Shown piece by piece: positions 24,160 to 32,137 of a DNA stretch of 64,000 nt. The notes below the pieces were generated by a model. That model ran no database searches and was not told the DNA's origin. It was given only the letters and a program-made list of their open reading frames with translations. The stretch spans positions 32,947 through 96,946 of the forward strand of contig DATLFG010000005.1 in NCBI GenBank assembly GCA_035524955.1, written 5' to 3'. The stretch comes from CAMLFJ01 sp035524955. GTDB taxonomy: Bacteria; Methylomirabilota; Methylomirabilia; Rokubacteriales; CSP1-6. The position numbers and the translations under genes were made by a program. The number at the start of each line of letters is the position of its first letter. The stretch's first letter is position 1.

Positions 24160-24729
24160 TCAGAGGGCGGCGAGGGCCTTGCGGAAGCGGGAGGCCTGGC
24201 CGATGAGGTCCTGGTCGAAGGGGGCGGCGGTGGGCCCCTTGTCCACCTTGACCACCACGATGAAGGGACCGTCCTCGGTCAGGATCCGGTCGACCGCGCG
24301 CTCGAGCTCTTCCTGGGTGCGCACCTCGATGCCCTTCTCGATCCCGGCGCCGCGCGCGATGCCGACCAGGCTCGCCTTGCGGCCGGTCGCGGTGGCCTGG
24401 CCGCCGGTGGTCTGGTGCACCTCGTTGTCCCACACCATCAGGACGTAGTTGCGCGGGGCCTCCGCCGCGATCGTGCAGAGGGAGCCCAGGTTCATGAGCA
24501 GCGACCCGTCGCCGTCCAGGCAGATCACGCGGACGTCGGGGCGGCCGATCGCGATGCCGAGACCGATCGAGGAGCACTGGCCCATCGCTCCGAAGGTGTA
24601 GCAGTTGAGCGGGCGGTCGGCGATCGCGAGCAGGTCGAGCGAGGCCTGGCCGAGGTTCGAAACCACGACCTCGTTCTTCAACCGGGAGGCGAGGTATCGG
24701 GTGGCGCCGGCGCGGGTGAGCGGGCTCAT
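24160..24729 (-). CDS. TPP-dependent decarboxylase, beta (TPP-binding) subunit, sulfopyruvate decarboxylase-type
   Basis: 189 residues, equivalent to the C-terminal third of ThDP enzymes. The cofactor motif GDGSLLMNLGSL followed 24 residues later by DNEVH (GDG-x24-N) is clear, and FGAMGQCSSIGLGIAIG precedes it. It resembles ComE-type beta subunits and phosphonopyruvate decarboxylase tails. With the alpha subunit encoded next to it (ATGA overlap) it should decarboxylate a 2-keto acid to an aldehyde. Which keto acid is not shown; nearby dehydratase-like and dehydrogenase genes point to a sugar-acid or sulfo-sugar-like route. Confidence 0.88.
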   Translation of the reverse strand: MSPLTRAGATRYLASRLKNEVVVSNLGQASLDLLAIADRPLNCYTFGAMGQCSSIGLGIAIGRPDVRVICLDGDGSLLMNLGSLCTIAAEAPRNYVLMVWDNEVHQTTGGQATATGRKASLVGIARGAGIEKGIEVRTQEELERAVDRILTEDGPFIVVVKVDKGPTAAPFDQDLIGQASRFRKALAAL

Positions 24730-25241
24730 CCTCTCTTGCCTCCGGTGAGCTCGGAGGGCAGCACGAGGGCCACCGGCTGCGCGCTCACGTAGCAGAGCTT
24801 GACCAGTCCGTCCACCTGGTGCTCCAGCTCCGCGATCGAGGTCGGCCGGATCCAGCGGATGCCGAGCGCGTCCAGGATGTGCGTGACCGCCCGCCCCATC
24901 GGCACCTGGGCCGGGTTGAACTCGCCCAGATCGCCGCGGTGGCTCATCACCAGGACCATCGGGATCATGCTCGCCATGTTGAGCGAGGCGAGTGCGTTGC
25001 AGCAGTTGCCGAGCCCGCTGTTCTGCATCAGCAGCGCGCCGCGGTGCCCGGCGAGCCAGGCGCCGGAGAGCAGACCCACCGCCTCTTCTTCTCTGGTAGT
25101 AGTGACCACGCGGCACTCAGGGTCGGCCCACAGCTCGTCGAGCACGTGGCTCACGATGGAGTCGGGCACGGTGGCGAACAACCGGATGCCGTTGCGGCGC
25201 AGGACGTCCGCGACGTGCTTGGCCCAGCTCTGGTCGGTCAT
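24726..25241 (-). CDS. TPP-dependent decarboxylase, alpha (PYR) subunit, sulfopyruvate decarboxylase-type
   Basis: 171 residues, the N-terminal PYR domain of a split ThDP enzyme. LRRNGIRLFATVPDSIVSHV is the typical opening, and the activating Glu lies in TTTREEEAVGLLSGAWLAG. QNSGLGNCCNALASLN matches the phosphonopyruvate/sulfopyruvate decarboxylase group. It functions only with the beta subunit, whose ATG overlaps its stop by four bases. Located downstream of the second zinc alcohol dehydrogenase, which could reduce the aldehyde product. Confidence 0.88.
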   Translation of the reverse strand: MTDQSWAKHVADVLRRNGIRLFATVPDSIVSHVLDELWADPECRVVTTTREEEAVGLLSGAWLAGHRGALLMQNSGLGNCCNALASLNMASMIPMVLVMSHRGDLGEFNPAQVPMGRAVTHILDALGIRWIRPTSIAELEHQVDGLVKLCYVSAQPVALVLPSELTGGKRG

Positions 25242-25281
25242 CGAGCGGTGTCTCCTGAGGCGCCTGGGATGGAGCGGGCGG

Positions 25282-26394
25282 CTAGTTGGGAACGATCGCG
25301 GCGCGAGTGACGTGGCCCTTGTCCTGCTGGACGAAGGCCTCCTCGATCGCTTCGAGCGGGAACTTGTGCGAGATGATCTTGTTCCACGGGTAGCGCCCGC
25401 GGGTGCGCGTCATCATGTCGAGCGCCCCACGCAGGTGCTCGGCCTCGTAGTGGGAGAGGCCGATGATGCGACGGTTGCCGAAGATGATCCAGGCCGGATC
25501 GAACTCGGCCTTCCAGCCCACGTTGATGTTGCCGATCTCGAGGTAGGTGCCTTCCGGCGCGGTCATGCGCAGCCCCTCGTCCACCACCCTGGGGTTGCCC
25601 ACCAGCTCCATCACCACGTCCCCGCCCCAGTCGTCGGTGAGCTTCTTGACCGCTCGGATGCGGTCGTCCGGTGTCGTGTGCTCGCGCATGTCCACCACGT
25701 CGGTGGCCCCGAACGAGCGCGCCAGGGTCAGGCGCTCCTCCACGCCGTCGATGATGACGACGCGCGCCGCCCCCATCTCCTTCGCCACCGCGCACGCGTA
25801 GACGCCGAGGCCCCCCGCGCCCTGGATGACCACGGTCTGCCCGGCCCGCAGCGCCGCGATGTCGAGGCCCGCGAAGACCTGGGAGAAGGCGCAGTTGACG
25901 CCCGCGGCCATGTCGTCGGTGATGTCGTCGGCCAGCTTGAAGACCGCGTGATTGGGGCGCAGGTAGAAGTACTCGCCGAAGCCGCCCTGGAAGTGCGGCC
26001 ACACCTCGCAGGAGACGAGGAAGTTGGCCTGGCGCGTCGGGCAGGACTTGGTCCGGCCCTTGAGGCACATGCGGCAACGCCCGCAGGGGAAGAAGAAGCG
26101 GTAGGCCACGCGGTCGCCCACCGCGAGCGGCCGGCCCGCCGAATCGGTGGTGACGCCCGGGCCGAGCCTGGCCACGCGCCCCACGTGCTCGTGCCCGGTG
26201 TTCAGCGGCAGCGGCCGGCCCATCTTCACGTAGTCGAGCTCGCCGCGCCAGTAGTGCAGATCCGAGCCGCACACGTTGGCCATCGCCACCTTGACCAGGA
26301 TCGCGCCGGGCTCGGGATCGGGCACCGGATACTCGCGGATCTCGAACGGTTTGCCCGCGCCGTGGAACACCGCCATCCGCGCCGTCTCGGCCAT
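25282..26394 (-). CDS. Zinc-binding alcohol dehydrogenase (MDR family), paralogue of 21751-22872
   Basis: 370 residues. Catalytic zinc site in NVCGSDLHYW and TGHEHVG, structural zinc Cys cluster CGRCRMCLKGRTKSC, and Rossmann motif VIQGAGGLGVYACAVA. GAGGAGGGG lies before the ATG at 26394; the open frame above it is not conserved-looking. It heads a minus-strand unit with the split TPP decarboxylase and the enolase-superfamily gene. Having two such related dehydrogenases 4 kb apart suggests local duplication or a two-step oxidation pathway. Confidence 0.9.
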   Translation of the reverse strand: MAETARMAVFHGAGKPFEIREYPVPDPEPGAILVKVAMANVCGSDLHYWRGELDYVKMGRPLPLNTGHEHVGRVARLGPGVTTDSAGRPLAVGDRVAYRFFFPCGRCRMCLKGRTKSCPTRQANFLVSCEVWPHFQGGFGEYFYLRPNHAVFKLADDITDDMAAGVNCAFSQVFAGLDIAALRAGQTVVIQGAGGLGVYACAVAKEMGAARVVIIDGVEERLTLARSFGATDVVDMREHTTPDDRIRAVKKLTDDWGGDVVMELVGNPRVVDEGLRMTAPEGTYLEIGNINVGWKAEFDPAWIIFGNRRIIGLSHYEAEHLRGALDMMTRTRGRYPWNKIISHKFPLEAIEEAFVQQDKGHVTRAAIVPN

Positions 26395-26469
26395 GAGCCC
26401 CTCCTCAGATGATGGACGACGGGCGGAGTTTAGCATGGTAGGCTACGGGGCGCCCGGGAGGGCCAAGCC

Positions 26470-27456
26470 ATGAAGATTGCGATCCTCGACGACTACCAGG
26501 ACACGATCCGCACGCTCGTCTGCTTCAAGAAGGTGGCGGGCCACGACGTCACGATCTGGAAGGATCACACCAAGGACGTGGACGCGCTCGCCGCGCGCTT
26601 GAAGGACACCGAGGTGCTGGTGCTGCTGCGCGAGCGCACCCCGATCCGGGGCCCGCTGCTCGATCGTCTCGACCGGCTGCGCATGATCACGCAGGTCGGC
26701 GTGGTGCCGCACGTCGACATCCTCGCGTGCACGCGGCGCGGCGTGATCGTCTCCTCGAGCCAGATGCCGGGCCGGCCCTCCTATGCGACCGCGGAGCTGA
26801 CGTGGGGCCTCGTCATCGCGGCGGTGCGGCGCATTCCCCAGGAGATGATCGCGATGCGCGCGGGCCGGTGGCAGGCCTACCCGATCGGCACCGGGCTGCG
26901 CGGCAAGACCCTGGGCATCCTGGGCTATGGCAAGATCGGGGCGGTGGTGGCGGGCTACGGCCGCGCTTTCGGCATGAACGTGCTCGCGTGGGGCCGCGAG
27001 AGCACGCTCGAGAAGGCCAAGGCCGACGGCTACACCCCGGCCGCCAGCCGCGAGGCCTTCTTCGCCGACTCCGACGTCGTCTCGATCCACGTGCGCCTGA
27101 TCGACGCAACCCGCGGCATGGTGACCGCCGAGGACCTCGCGCGCATGAAGCCCTCCGCGGTGTTCGTCAACACGAGCCGCGCCGGGCTGGTGGCGCCGGG
27201 TGCGCTCGAGGCCGCGCTCGTCCGGGGCCGGCCCGGCATGGCCGCGGTCGACGTCTACGAGGACGAGCCGGTGCTGGGCGCCGGACACCCGCTGCTCGCC
27301 ATGGACAACGCGATCTGCGTGCCGCATCTCGGCTACGTGGAGCTCGACGGGCTCGAGCACATGTACAACACGATCTTCGACCAGGTGCTGGCCTACGGCG
27401 CCGGCAAGCCGATCAACGTGCTGAACCCGGAGGCCCTGGCGACCGCCCGGTCATGA
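26470..27456 (+). CDS. D-2-hydroxyacid dehydrogenase family protein
   Basis: 328 residues. NAD-binding motif LGILGYGKIG near residue 150. Catalytic residues: Arg in HVRLIDATRGM, Glu in DVYEDEPV, His in CVPHLGYVE. MKIAILDDYQD is a typical start of the phosphoglycerate-dehydrogenase-like group. It interconverts a 2-hydroxy and a 2-keto acid. CGGGAGGG lies upstream. Its stop overlaps the thiolase-like gene (ATGA). Divergent from the alcohol dehydrogenase; CATGGTA at 26434-26440 lies in the shared promoter region. Confidence 0.9.
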   Translation: MKIAILDDYQDTIRTLVCFKKVAGHDVTIWKDHTKDVDALAARLKDTEVLVLLRERTPIRGPLLDRLDRLRMITQVGVVPHVDILACTRRGVIVSSSQMPGRPSYATAELTWGLVIAAVRRIPQEMIAMRAGRWQAYPIGTGLRGKTLGILGYGKIGAVVAGYGRAFGMNVLAWGRESTLEKAKADGYTPAASREAFFADSDVVSIHVRLIDATRGMVTAEDLARMKPSAVFVNTSRAGLVAPGALEAALVRGRPGMAAVDVYEDEPVLGAGHPLLAMDNAICVPHLGYVELDGLEHMYNTIFDQVLAYGAGKPINVLNPEALATARS

Positions 27457-28622
27457 GCATCCGCGACCGCGCCTACATCGTCGGCGTCTTCGAGCATCCC
27501 ACCCGCAAGGCGGACAACATCTCACTCGCCCAGCTCCACGCGGAGGTGGCGCGCGGCGCGCTGGCCGACGCGGGCCTCACCAAGGACGACGTGGACGGCT
27601 ACTTCTGCGCGGGCGACGCGCCCGGGCTGGGCGGCCTCTCGATGGCCGACTACATGGGCCTCCGCCTGCGGCACATCGACACCACCGAGACCGGCGGCTC
27701 GTCCTACGTGGTCCACGTGGCCCACGCCGCCGAAGCCATCGCGGCCGGCCGCTGCGACGTGGCCCTGATCACGCTGGCGGGCCGGCCGCGGGCGGAGGGC
27801 ATGGCCACCGGTACCGCCCCGCGCAACTACGGCCCCGCCGCGCCCGACGTGGCGTTCGAGGCGCCGTTCGGGCCCACCGTGGTGAACCAGTACGCGATGG
27901 CCGCGATGCGCCACATGCACGAGTTCGGGACCACCAGCGAGCAGCTCGCGTGGATCAAGGTCGCGGCCTCGCAGCACGCCCAGCACAATCCCAACGCGAT
28001 GCTCCGCGAGGTGGTGACGGTGGCGGACGTGGTCGGCTCGCCGATGATCTCGGACCCGCTGCATCGGCTGGACTGCTGCGTGATCAGCGACGGCGGCGGC
28101 GCGGTGATCGTGGCGCGGCCCGAGGTGGCAAAGCGCCTCCAGCGTCCGCCGGTCGCGGTGCGCGGGGCGGGCGAGGCGGTGAAGCACCAGATGGGCGGGC
28201 AGGTGGACCTCACCTACACCGGCGCGCGCTGGTCGGGGCCGGCCGCCTTCGAGAGCGCGGGCGTCACCCCGGCTGACATCAAGTACGCCTCGATCTACGA
28301 CAGCTTCACGATCACGGTGCTGATCACGCTCGAGGACCTGGGCTTCTGTCCGAAGGGGAAGGGCGGGCGCTTCGTCTCCGACGGCAACCTCATCGCGGGG
28401 GTGGGGCGGCTGCCGTTCAATACCGACGGCGGCGGGCTCTGCAACAACCACCCGGCCAACCGCGGCGGCATGACCAAGGTCATCGAGGCGGTGCGACAGC
28501 TCCGCGGCGAGGCGCATCCGGCCGTGCAGGTGAAGAGATGCGACCTGGCCCTGGCCCACGGCACCGGCGGCTCGCTCGGCACGCGCCACGCCAGCGCGAC
28601 CCTGATCCTGGAGGCGAAGTAG
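27453..28622 (+). CDS. Thiolase-like protein (SCP-x/Ltp2-type), nucleophilic Cys replaced
   Basis: 389 residues of the thiolase fold, non-specific lipid-transfer-protein branch. The loop that carries the acyl-accepting Cys in thiolases reads TETGGSSYV, without Cys. The C-terminal LAHGTGGSLGTRHASATLIL keeps the His-Gly motif. Members of this branch paired with a DUF35 protein include Ltp2-like retro-aldolases of steroid side-chain degradation, so C-C cleavage of an acyl-CoA by aldol chemistry is more plausible than thiolysis. Starts in an ATGA overlap and is followed two bases later by the DUF35 gene. Confidence 0.87.
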   Translation: MSIRDRAYIVGVFEHPTRKADNISLAQLHAEVARGALADAGLTKDDVDGYFCAGDAPGLGGLSMADYMGLRLRHIDTTETGGSSYVVHVAHAAEAIAAGRCDVALITLAGRPRAEGMATGTAPRNYGPAAPDVAFEAPFGPTVVNQYAMAAMRHMHEFGTTSEQLAWIKVAASQHAQHNPNAMLREVVTVADVVGSPMISDPLHRLDCCVISDGGGAVIVARPEVAKRLQRPPVAVRGAGEAVKHQMGGQVDLTYTGARWSGPAAFESAGVTPADIKYASIYDSFTITVLITLEDLGFCPKGKGGRFVSDGNLIAGVGRLPFNTDGGGLCNNHPANRGGMTKVIEAVRQLRGEAHPAVQVKRCDLALAHGTGGSLGTRHASATLILEAK

Positions 28623-28624
28623 CC

Positions 28625-29017
28625 ATGGCGGAGAGCACGCGAAGGATCCCGGTTCCGACCCCGACGCCCGAGACCGCGCCCTTCTGGGAGGCGGCGGCGA
28701 AGGGGAAGCTGCTCGTCAAGCGCTGCACCGCCTGCGGGCGCGCGCATCACTATCCGCGGCCGATCTGCCCGTTCTGCGGCAGCGACCGCACCGAGTGGCA
28801 GGATGCCGCGGGCCGCGGGGTCATCTACTCCTTCAGCGTGATGCGGCGCGCGACCCCGCCCTACGCCCTCGCCTACGTGACGCTCGACGAGGGGCCCACC
28901 ATGATGACCAACCTGGTGGACTGCGACTTCGACGCGCTCCGCATCGGCCAGGCGGTGCGGGTGGTGTGGACGCCCACCGACGGCGGCCCTCCCGTCCCGA
29001 TGTTCACCCCGCGGTAG
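28625..29017 (+). CDS. Zn-ribbon/OB-fold (DUF35) protein, partner of the thiolase-like enzyme
   Basis: 130 residues. The rubredoxin-like zinc ribbon has C-x-x-C pairs in RCTACGRAH and ICPFCGS, followed by an OB-fold with GVIYSFSVMRRA and LAYVTLDEGPTMMTNLVDCD. DUF35 proteins bind CoA and form hetero-complexes with thiolase-like enzymes. Adjacent to the thiolase-like gene on the same strand, with GGAGG 11 bases before the ATG. Confidence 0.92.
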   Translation: MAESTRRIPVPTPTPETAPFWEAAAKGKLLVKRCTACGRAHHYPRPICPFCGSDRTEWQDAAGRGVIYSFSVMRRATPPYALAYVTLDEGPTMMTNLVDCDFDALRIGQAVRVVWTPTDGGPPVPMFTPR

Positions 29018-29126
29018 ACCTCCCGTTGGGTCTCACGACGGACGGCCTACCGCGCCGGCGCCGAACCGGGTAAGCTTGCCGCGGTCGCTCTCCGAGGGGC
29101 CTGGACACAAAGAGGAGGAGATCACG

Positions 29127-29726
29127 ATGAAGCGCTTGACCTGGGCCGTCATGGGGCTGCTCGTTGTCGGATCGACCGCGGTCGGCTGCGCGCACATGCC
29201 ACGCTGGGCGGGCGGGGGCTGGGTCACCCTGCTCGACGGCGCCGACGGGATGGAGAACTGGGATCGCGTGGGCGGCGCCAACTGGAGGGTGGTGGACGGC
29301 GTGATCCAGGCCGACGGCGGCCCGGCGGCCGGCTACCTGGTCTCGAAGAACGCCTACCGGGACTTCGAGATCCTCGTCGAGTTCTGGGCCAGCGACGACG
29401 CCAACAGCGGGATCTACATGCGGTGCGCCAATCCCAAGGCCATCACCGACCGGACGTGCTACGAGGCCAACATCTTCGACCAGCGTCCCGACCCGAGCTA
29501 CGGCACGGGCGCCATCGTGCACATCGCCAAGATATCGCCGATGCCCAAGGCCGGCGGCAAATGGAACACCTATGCGATCACGGCCAAGGGCGCGCGGCTC
29601 ACGTTGAAGCTCAACGGGGTGCGCACCGTGGACGTCGAGGACAGCAAGTTCGCCGGCGGGCCGATCGCGCTTCAGTGGGCACGGGGCGTCATCAAGTTCC
29701 GCAAGGTGCAGATCAGGCCGCTGTAG
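29127..29726 (+). CDS. DUF1080 (3-keto-disaccharide hydrolase-like) lipoprotein
   Basis: 199 residues. A lipoprotein signal peptide (WAVMGLLVVGSTAVGC) puts the lipidated Cys at residue 21. The jelly-roll-like domain follows: VTLLDGADGMENWDRVGGANW, DFEILVEFWASDDANSGIYMRC and GKWNTYAITAKGARLTLKLNG are typical DUF1080 blocks. Relatives hydrolyse 3-keto-glucosides or bind glycans at the envelope. AGAGGAGGAG lies before the ATG. It stands alone after the DUF35 gene. Confidence 0.87.
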   Translation: MKRLTWAVMGLLVVGSTAVGCAHMPRWAGGGWVTLLDGADGMENWDRVGGANWRVVDGVIQADGGPAAGYLVSKNAYRDFEILVEFWASDDANSGIYMRCANPKAITDRTCYEANIFDQRPDPSYGTGAIVHIAKISPMPKAGGKWNTYAITAKGARLTLKLNGVRTVDVEDSKFAGGPIALQWARGVIKFRKVQIRPL

Positions 29727-29742
29727 CGCGATCCCGTCCCCG

Positions 29743-29776
29743 CCCTCTCCCCCCTGGGAAGAGGGTGGGGGAGGGG
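29743..29776 (+). repeat. CCCTCTCCCC-type dyad repeat, degenerate copy
   Basis: CCCTCT at 29743-29748 pairs with AGAGGG at 29760-29765, followed by GTGGGGGAGGGG. Same type as 52283-52320 and 57851-57886 but with an imperfect stem. Lies directly after the DUF1080 gene and before the convergent HAD remnant, so a terminator role is possible. Confidence 0.55.
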
Positions 29777-29790
29777 TAGGCCCGCGACGG

Positions 29791-30000
29791 TCAGAGCTCG
29801 AGGATCGCTCGTGCCACCGCCGCGATGTCCTCGTCCGGATAGTGTCGGGTCCCCGCGACAAGTCCCTCCGGAAGCGTGGCGCCCACGTAGAAGGCGTGAC
29901 CGGCGGCCCGCAAGAGCGAGGCATCGCGGGGACTGTCGCCGACCGCGGCGACCTCGTGCCGGTCGACGGGGAGCGCTGATCGATACTGCTCGACGGTGAC
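29791..30000 (-). pseudogene. HAD-family phosphatase, C-terminal remnant
   Basis: 69 residues with clear HAD motif IV, VAAVGDSPRDASLL, then GHAFYVGATLPEGLVAG and a normal C-terminal helix. Motifs I to III (DxDxT, Ser, Lys) are absent. The frame upstream of 30000 is open only because it is the shadow of the TSUP gene on the other strand. The 5' two-thirds of the gene has evidently been replaced, with the junction just before 30004. Confidence 0.7.
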
Positions 30001-30003
30001 CGC

Positions 30004-30741
30004 GTGCCGATCCCGCTCGACGCGCTGATGTTCGTGGCGCTCGTGATCTTCGCCGGATACCTGATATTCGGCGTGACCGGGTTCGGGGCGTCCCCGATCA
30101 CGATTCCAGTCCTGGTCCACGTGTTCCCGCTGACCTTCGTGCTCCCGCTGGCCGCCCTCCTCGACCTCGCGTCGGCGCTCGCGCTCGGCTTCCACACGCG
30201 CCGGCAGGCGGACTCGCGGGAGCTCCTGACGCTCGTGCCCTTCACGCTCGTCGGGCTCATCCTTGGCGTGACGCTGCTCGTCCGCCTGCCCCGCGACGCG
30301 ACGCTCCTGGCCCTGGGGCTGTTCGTCTGCGCCTACGCGGGGCACACGGTGCTCCGCCGTGACACCGCGCGGCGACTGAGCCGGCGCTGGGCCGCGCCGG
30401 CCGGCATCATCGGCGGGGTGGTCGGCGCCCTGTTCGGCATGGGCGGTCCGCCGTACGTCATGTACATCGCGGGCCGGATCCCGGAGCCGGCGGGACGGCG
30501 CGCCACGATTTCGCAGATGTTGATTCTGAACGTCGGGCTGCGCGTGGTGGCATTCGCCCTCGCGGGACTGCTCCTCTCCCGCACGCTCTGGCTCGTCGTC
30601 GCGCTCCTGCTGCCCGTGGCCGGCGCGGGCCTGTGGGTCGGCAATCGCATCCACGTGCGCCTGGCCCCCGCGACGGCGGCCCGCTGCATCGGAGCGCTGC
30701 TGCTCCTCACCGGCGCCGCGCTGATCGTGCGGGCGTTCTAG
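30004..30741 (+). CDS. TSUP/TauE/SafE-family membrane permease
   Basis: 245 residues with about eight hydrophobic helices in two related halves. IFGVTGFGASPITIPVL and the second-half VVGALFGMGGPPYVMYI are the family's paired Gly-rich signatures. Exports or imports sulfite, sulfonates or other organic anions. GTG at 30004 gives the full first helix; no ribosome-binding site is obvious because the start abuts the HAD remnant. An ATG at 30028 is a possible later start. Transport substrate not determinable. Confidence 0.85.
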   Translation: MPIPLDALMFVALVIFAGYLIFGVTGFGASPITIPVLVHVFPLTFVLPLAALLDLASALALGFHTRRQADSRELLTLVPFTLVGLILGVTLLVRLPRDATLLALGLFVCAYAGHTVLRRDTARRLSRRWAAPAGIIGGVVGALFGMGGPPYVMYIAGRIPEPAGRRATISQMLILNVGLRVVAFALAGLLLSRTLWLVVALLLPVAGAGLWVGNRIHVRLAPATAARCIGALLLLTGAALIVRAF

Positions 30742-30766
30742 GCGGGCTCGCGTTGCGCCCCGCTGA

Positions 30767-31633
30767 TCAGGCGGGGGCCAGGCTCAGGGTCTGATCGAGC
30801 GTGACGAAGGCGGTGTCCCGCACCGTGCCGTCGGGGGCCTTGCCCGGCTCGTGGTGCACGTACTCGCCGATGCAGGAGGCACGGACCCCGAAGACCGCGT
30901 CGGAGTCCAGGTACTCGTCCCCCTGGACGTAGACGTGGGTGATCAGGGCGTCGAAGCCGGGCTTGCGCACCATGGCGTGAAGATGGCCCGGCCGCATGGC
31001 GTGCCGGTTCGCGGCGCGCAGCATGTCGCCCACCGGCCCGTCGGTCGGCACGGGGTAGCACGCCGGCTTCACCGTCCAGAAGTGCACCGTGCCGCGGGCG
31101 TCCGTGGTGAAGACCGCGCGCATCTTGGCCTCGGCCATGGACCAGCCGGGGTTCTGGACGTCGTAACCGCCGTCGGCGTCGGCGTGCCAGACGTCCACGG
31201 TGGCGTCGGGCACCGGCCGGCCCCCGAGGTCGTTGATGGTGAGCCGGACGTGGCAGGGGAGGCCGCTGGCCCCGTTGGCGATGTCGGCGCCGTGCGCCAG
31301 GCGCGGCGCGCCCTCGACCCAGAACGGCCCGAAGACGGTCTGCTCGGTGGCGCCGGCCGCCCGGCTGTGGTTCTGGGCCACGATCAGCTGCGACAGTCCG
31401 AGCGTATCGGACAGGAGGATGAACTCCTGGCGCAGGTCGTCGCACTTCTGGCCGACCGCGGTGAGGAACTTGATGCCCGCCATCCACTCGGCCTCGGTCA
31501 GCTTGACCTCGCGCGCGAAGCCGTGCAGGTGGCGGAGCAGGCCGGTCATGATCTCGCGGAATCGGGCGTCCGGGCAGTTGTCCCAGCGGCGGACGGCCTC
31601 GTCGGTGATGTTGTGCTCGTTCAGGTCGATCAT
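30767..31633 (-). CDS. Intradiol ring-cleavage dioxygenase (catechol/hydroxyquinol 1,2-dioxygenase type)
   Basis: 288 residues, with the N-terminal dimerisation domain (about 1-100, with EFILLSDTLGLSQL) of catechol 1,2-dioxygenases. Ferric ligands are visible: Tyr in DADGGYDVQ, Tyr in ACYPVPTDGPVG, and two His in RPGHLHAMV. FGPFWVEGAP is conserved in the group. It cleaves catechol or hydroxyquinol between the hydroxyls to a muconate or maleylacetate. GAGGAGG precedes the ATG at 31633. No muconate-pathway neighbours are in an operon with it, though enolase-superfamily genes occur in the window. Confidence 0.92.
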   Translation of the reverse strand: MIDLNEHNITDEAVRRWDNCPDARFREIMTGLLRHLHGFAREVKLTEAEWMAGIKFLTAVGQKCDDLRQEFILLSDTLGLSQLIVAQNHSRAAGATEQTVFGPFWVEGAPRLAHGADIANGASGLPCHVRLTINDLGGRPVPDATVDVWHADADGGYDVQNPGWSMAEAKMRAVFTTDARGTVHFWTVKPACYPVPTDGPVGDMLRAANRHAMRPGHLHAMVRKPGFDALITHVYVQGDEYLDSDAVFGVRASCIGEYVHHEPGKAPDGTVRDTAFVTLDQTLSLAPA

Positions 31634-31851
31634 CGGCGTGTCCTCCTCGGGGTCGGGCTCTCGGGGCCCCCCGAGAATAGCGCGGGCCCGGAGCCAGGTC
31701 CAGACGGCGGCGGGCCCGGCGCGGCCCGTCTGGGGGGCGGCGGGCCTACTCGCCCGGCGACGTAGTCCCGGGCGGGCCATCGCAGTTCTTGGTCCGGCGG
31801 CGCCGACCTTCCTAGACTACGCCGTATCATGACCGGTGGGCCCCGTCACCC
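31634..31851. other. Intergenic region between the dioxygenase and a small membrane protein
   Basis: 218 bp holding divergent promoters, very GC-rich. GGGCCCCCCGAGAATAGCGCGGGCCCG includes a short GGGCCC dyad near 31663-31690. CTAGACTACGCCGTATCAT at 31814-31832 is the most AT-rich stretch and may hold a plus-strand -10 box. No coding potential seen. Confidence 0.3.
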
Positions 31852-32106
31852 ATGGACGTGATCTTCCACCTCCTGCAGCGACTCAACGAGGTCGCGGCGA
31901 CGATCGGCGGCTGGCTGCTCGCCGCCCTGGGCCTCGTCCTGCCGGGGGTGCTGCCTCCGGAGCTGGCGGCCCCGGTCGGGTGGCTGGTGGCGCTCACCGC
32001 CGTCCTCGCGCTGACCGAAGTGGCCCGCAAGCTCACGTGGATCGTCGTGGGGATCGGCTGGCTGCTGCTCGCCGTCCGCGTCGTGATGGCGGCCCTGCAG
32101 GCCTAG
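31852..32106 (+). CDS. Small hypothetical membrane protein
   Basis: 84 residues with two predicted helices: IGGWLLAALGLVLPGVL and the pair VGWLVALTAVLALTEVA / LTWIVVGIGWLLLAVRVVM. No recognised family. The hydrophobic pattern and the lack of any better ORF on either strand support coding; there is no strong ribosome-binding site. Convergent with the LLM gene at 32138. Confidence 0.55.
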   Translation: MDVIFHLLQRLNEVAATIGGWLLAALGLVLPGVLPPELAAPVGWLVALTAVLALTEVARKLTWIVVGIGWLLLAVRVVMAALQA

Positions 32107-32137
32107 ACGAGAGCCGGACTGCGCGAGGGTCGGGGCG

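Noticed and set aside
30001..30654. Full-length HAD gene on the minus strand
   Set aside because: Motifs I-III are missing and the region codes for a convincing multi-helix permease on the plus strand.
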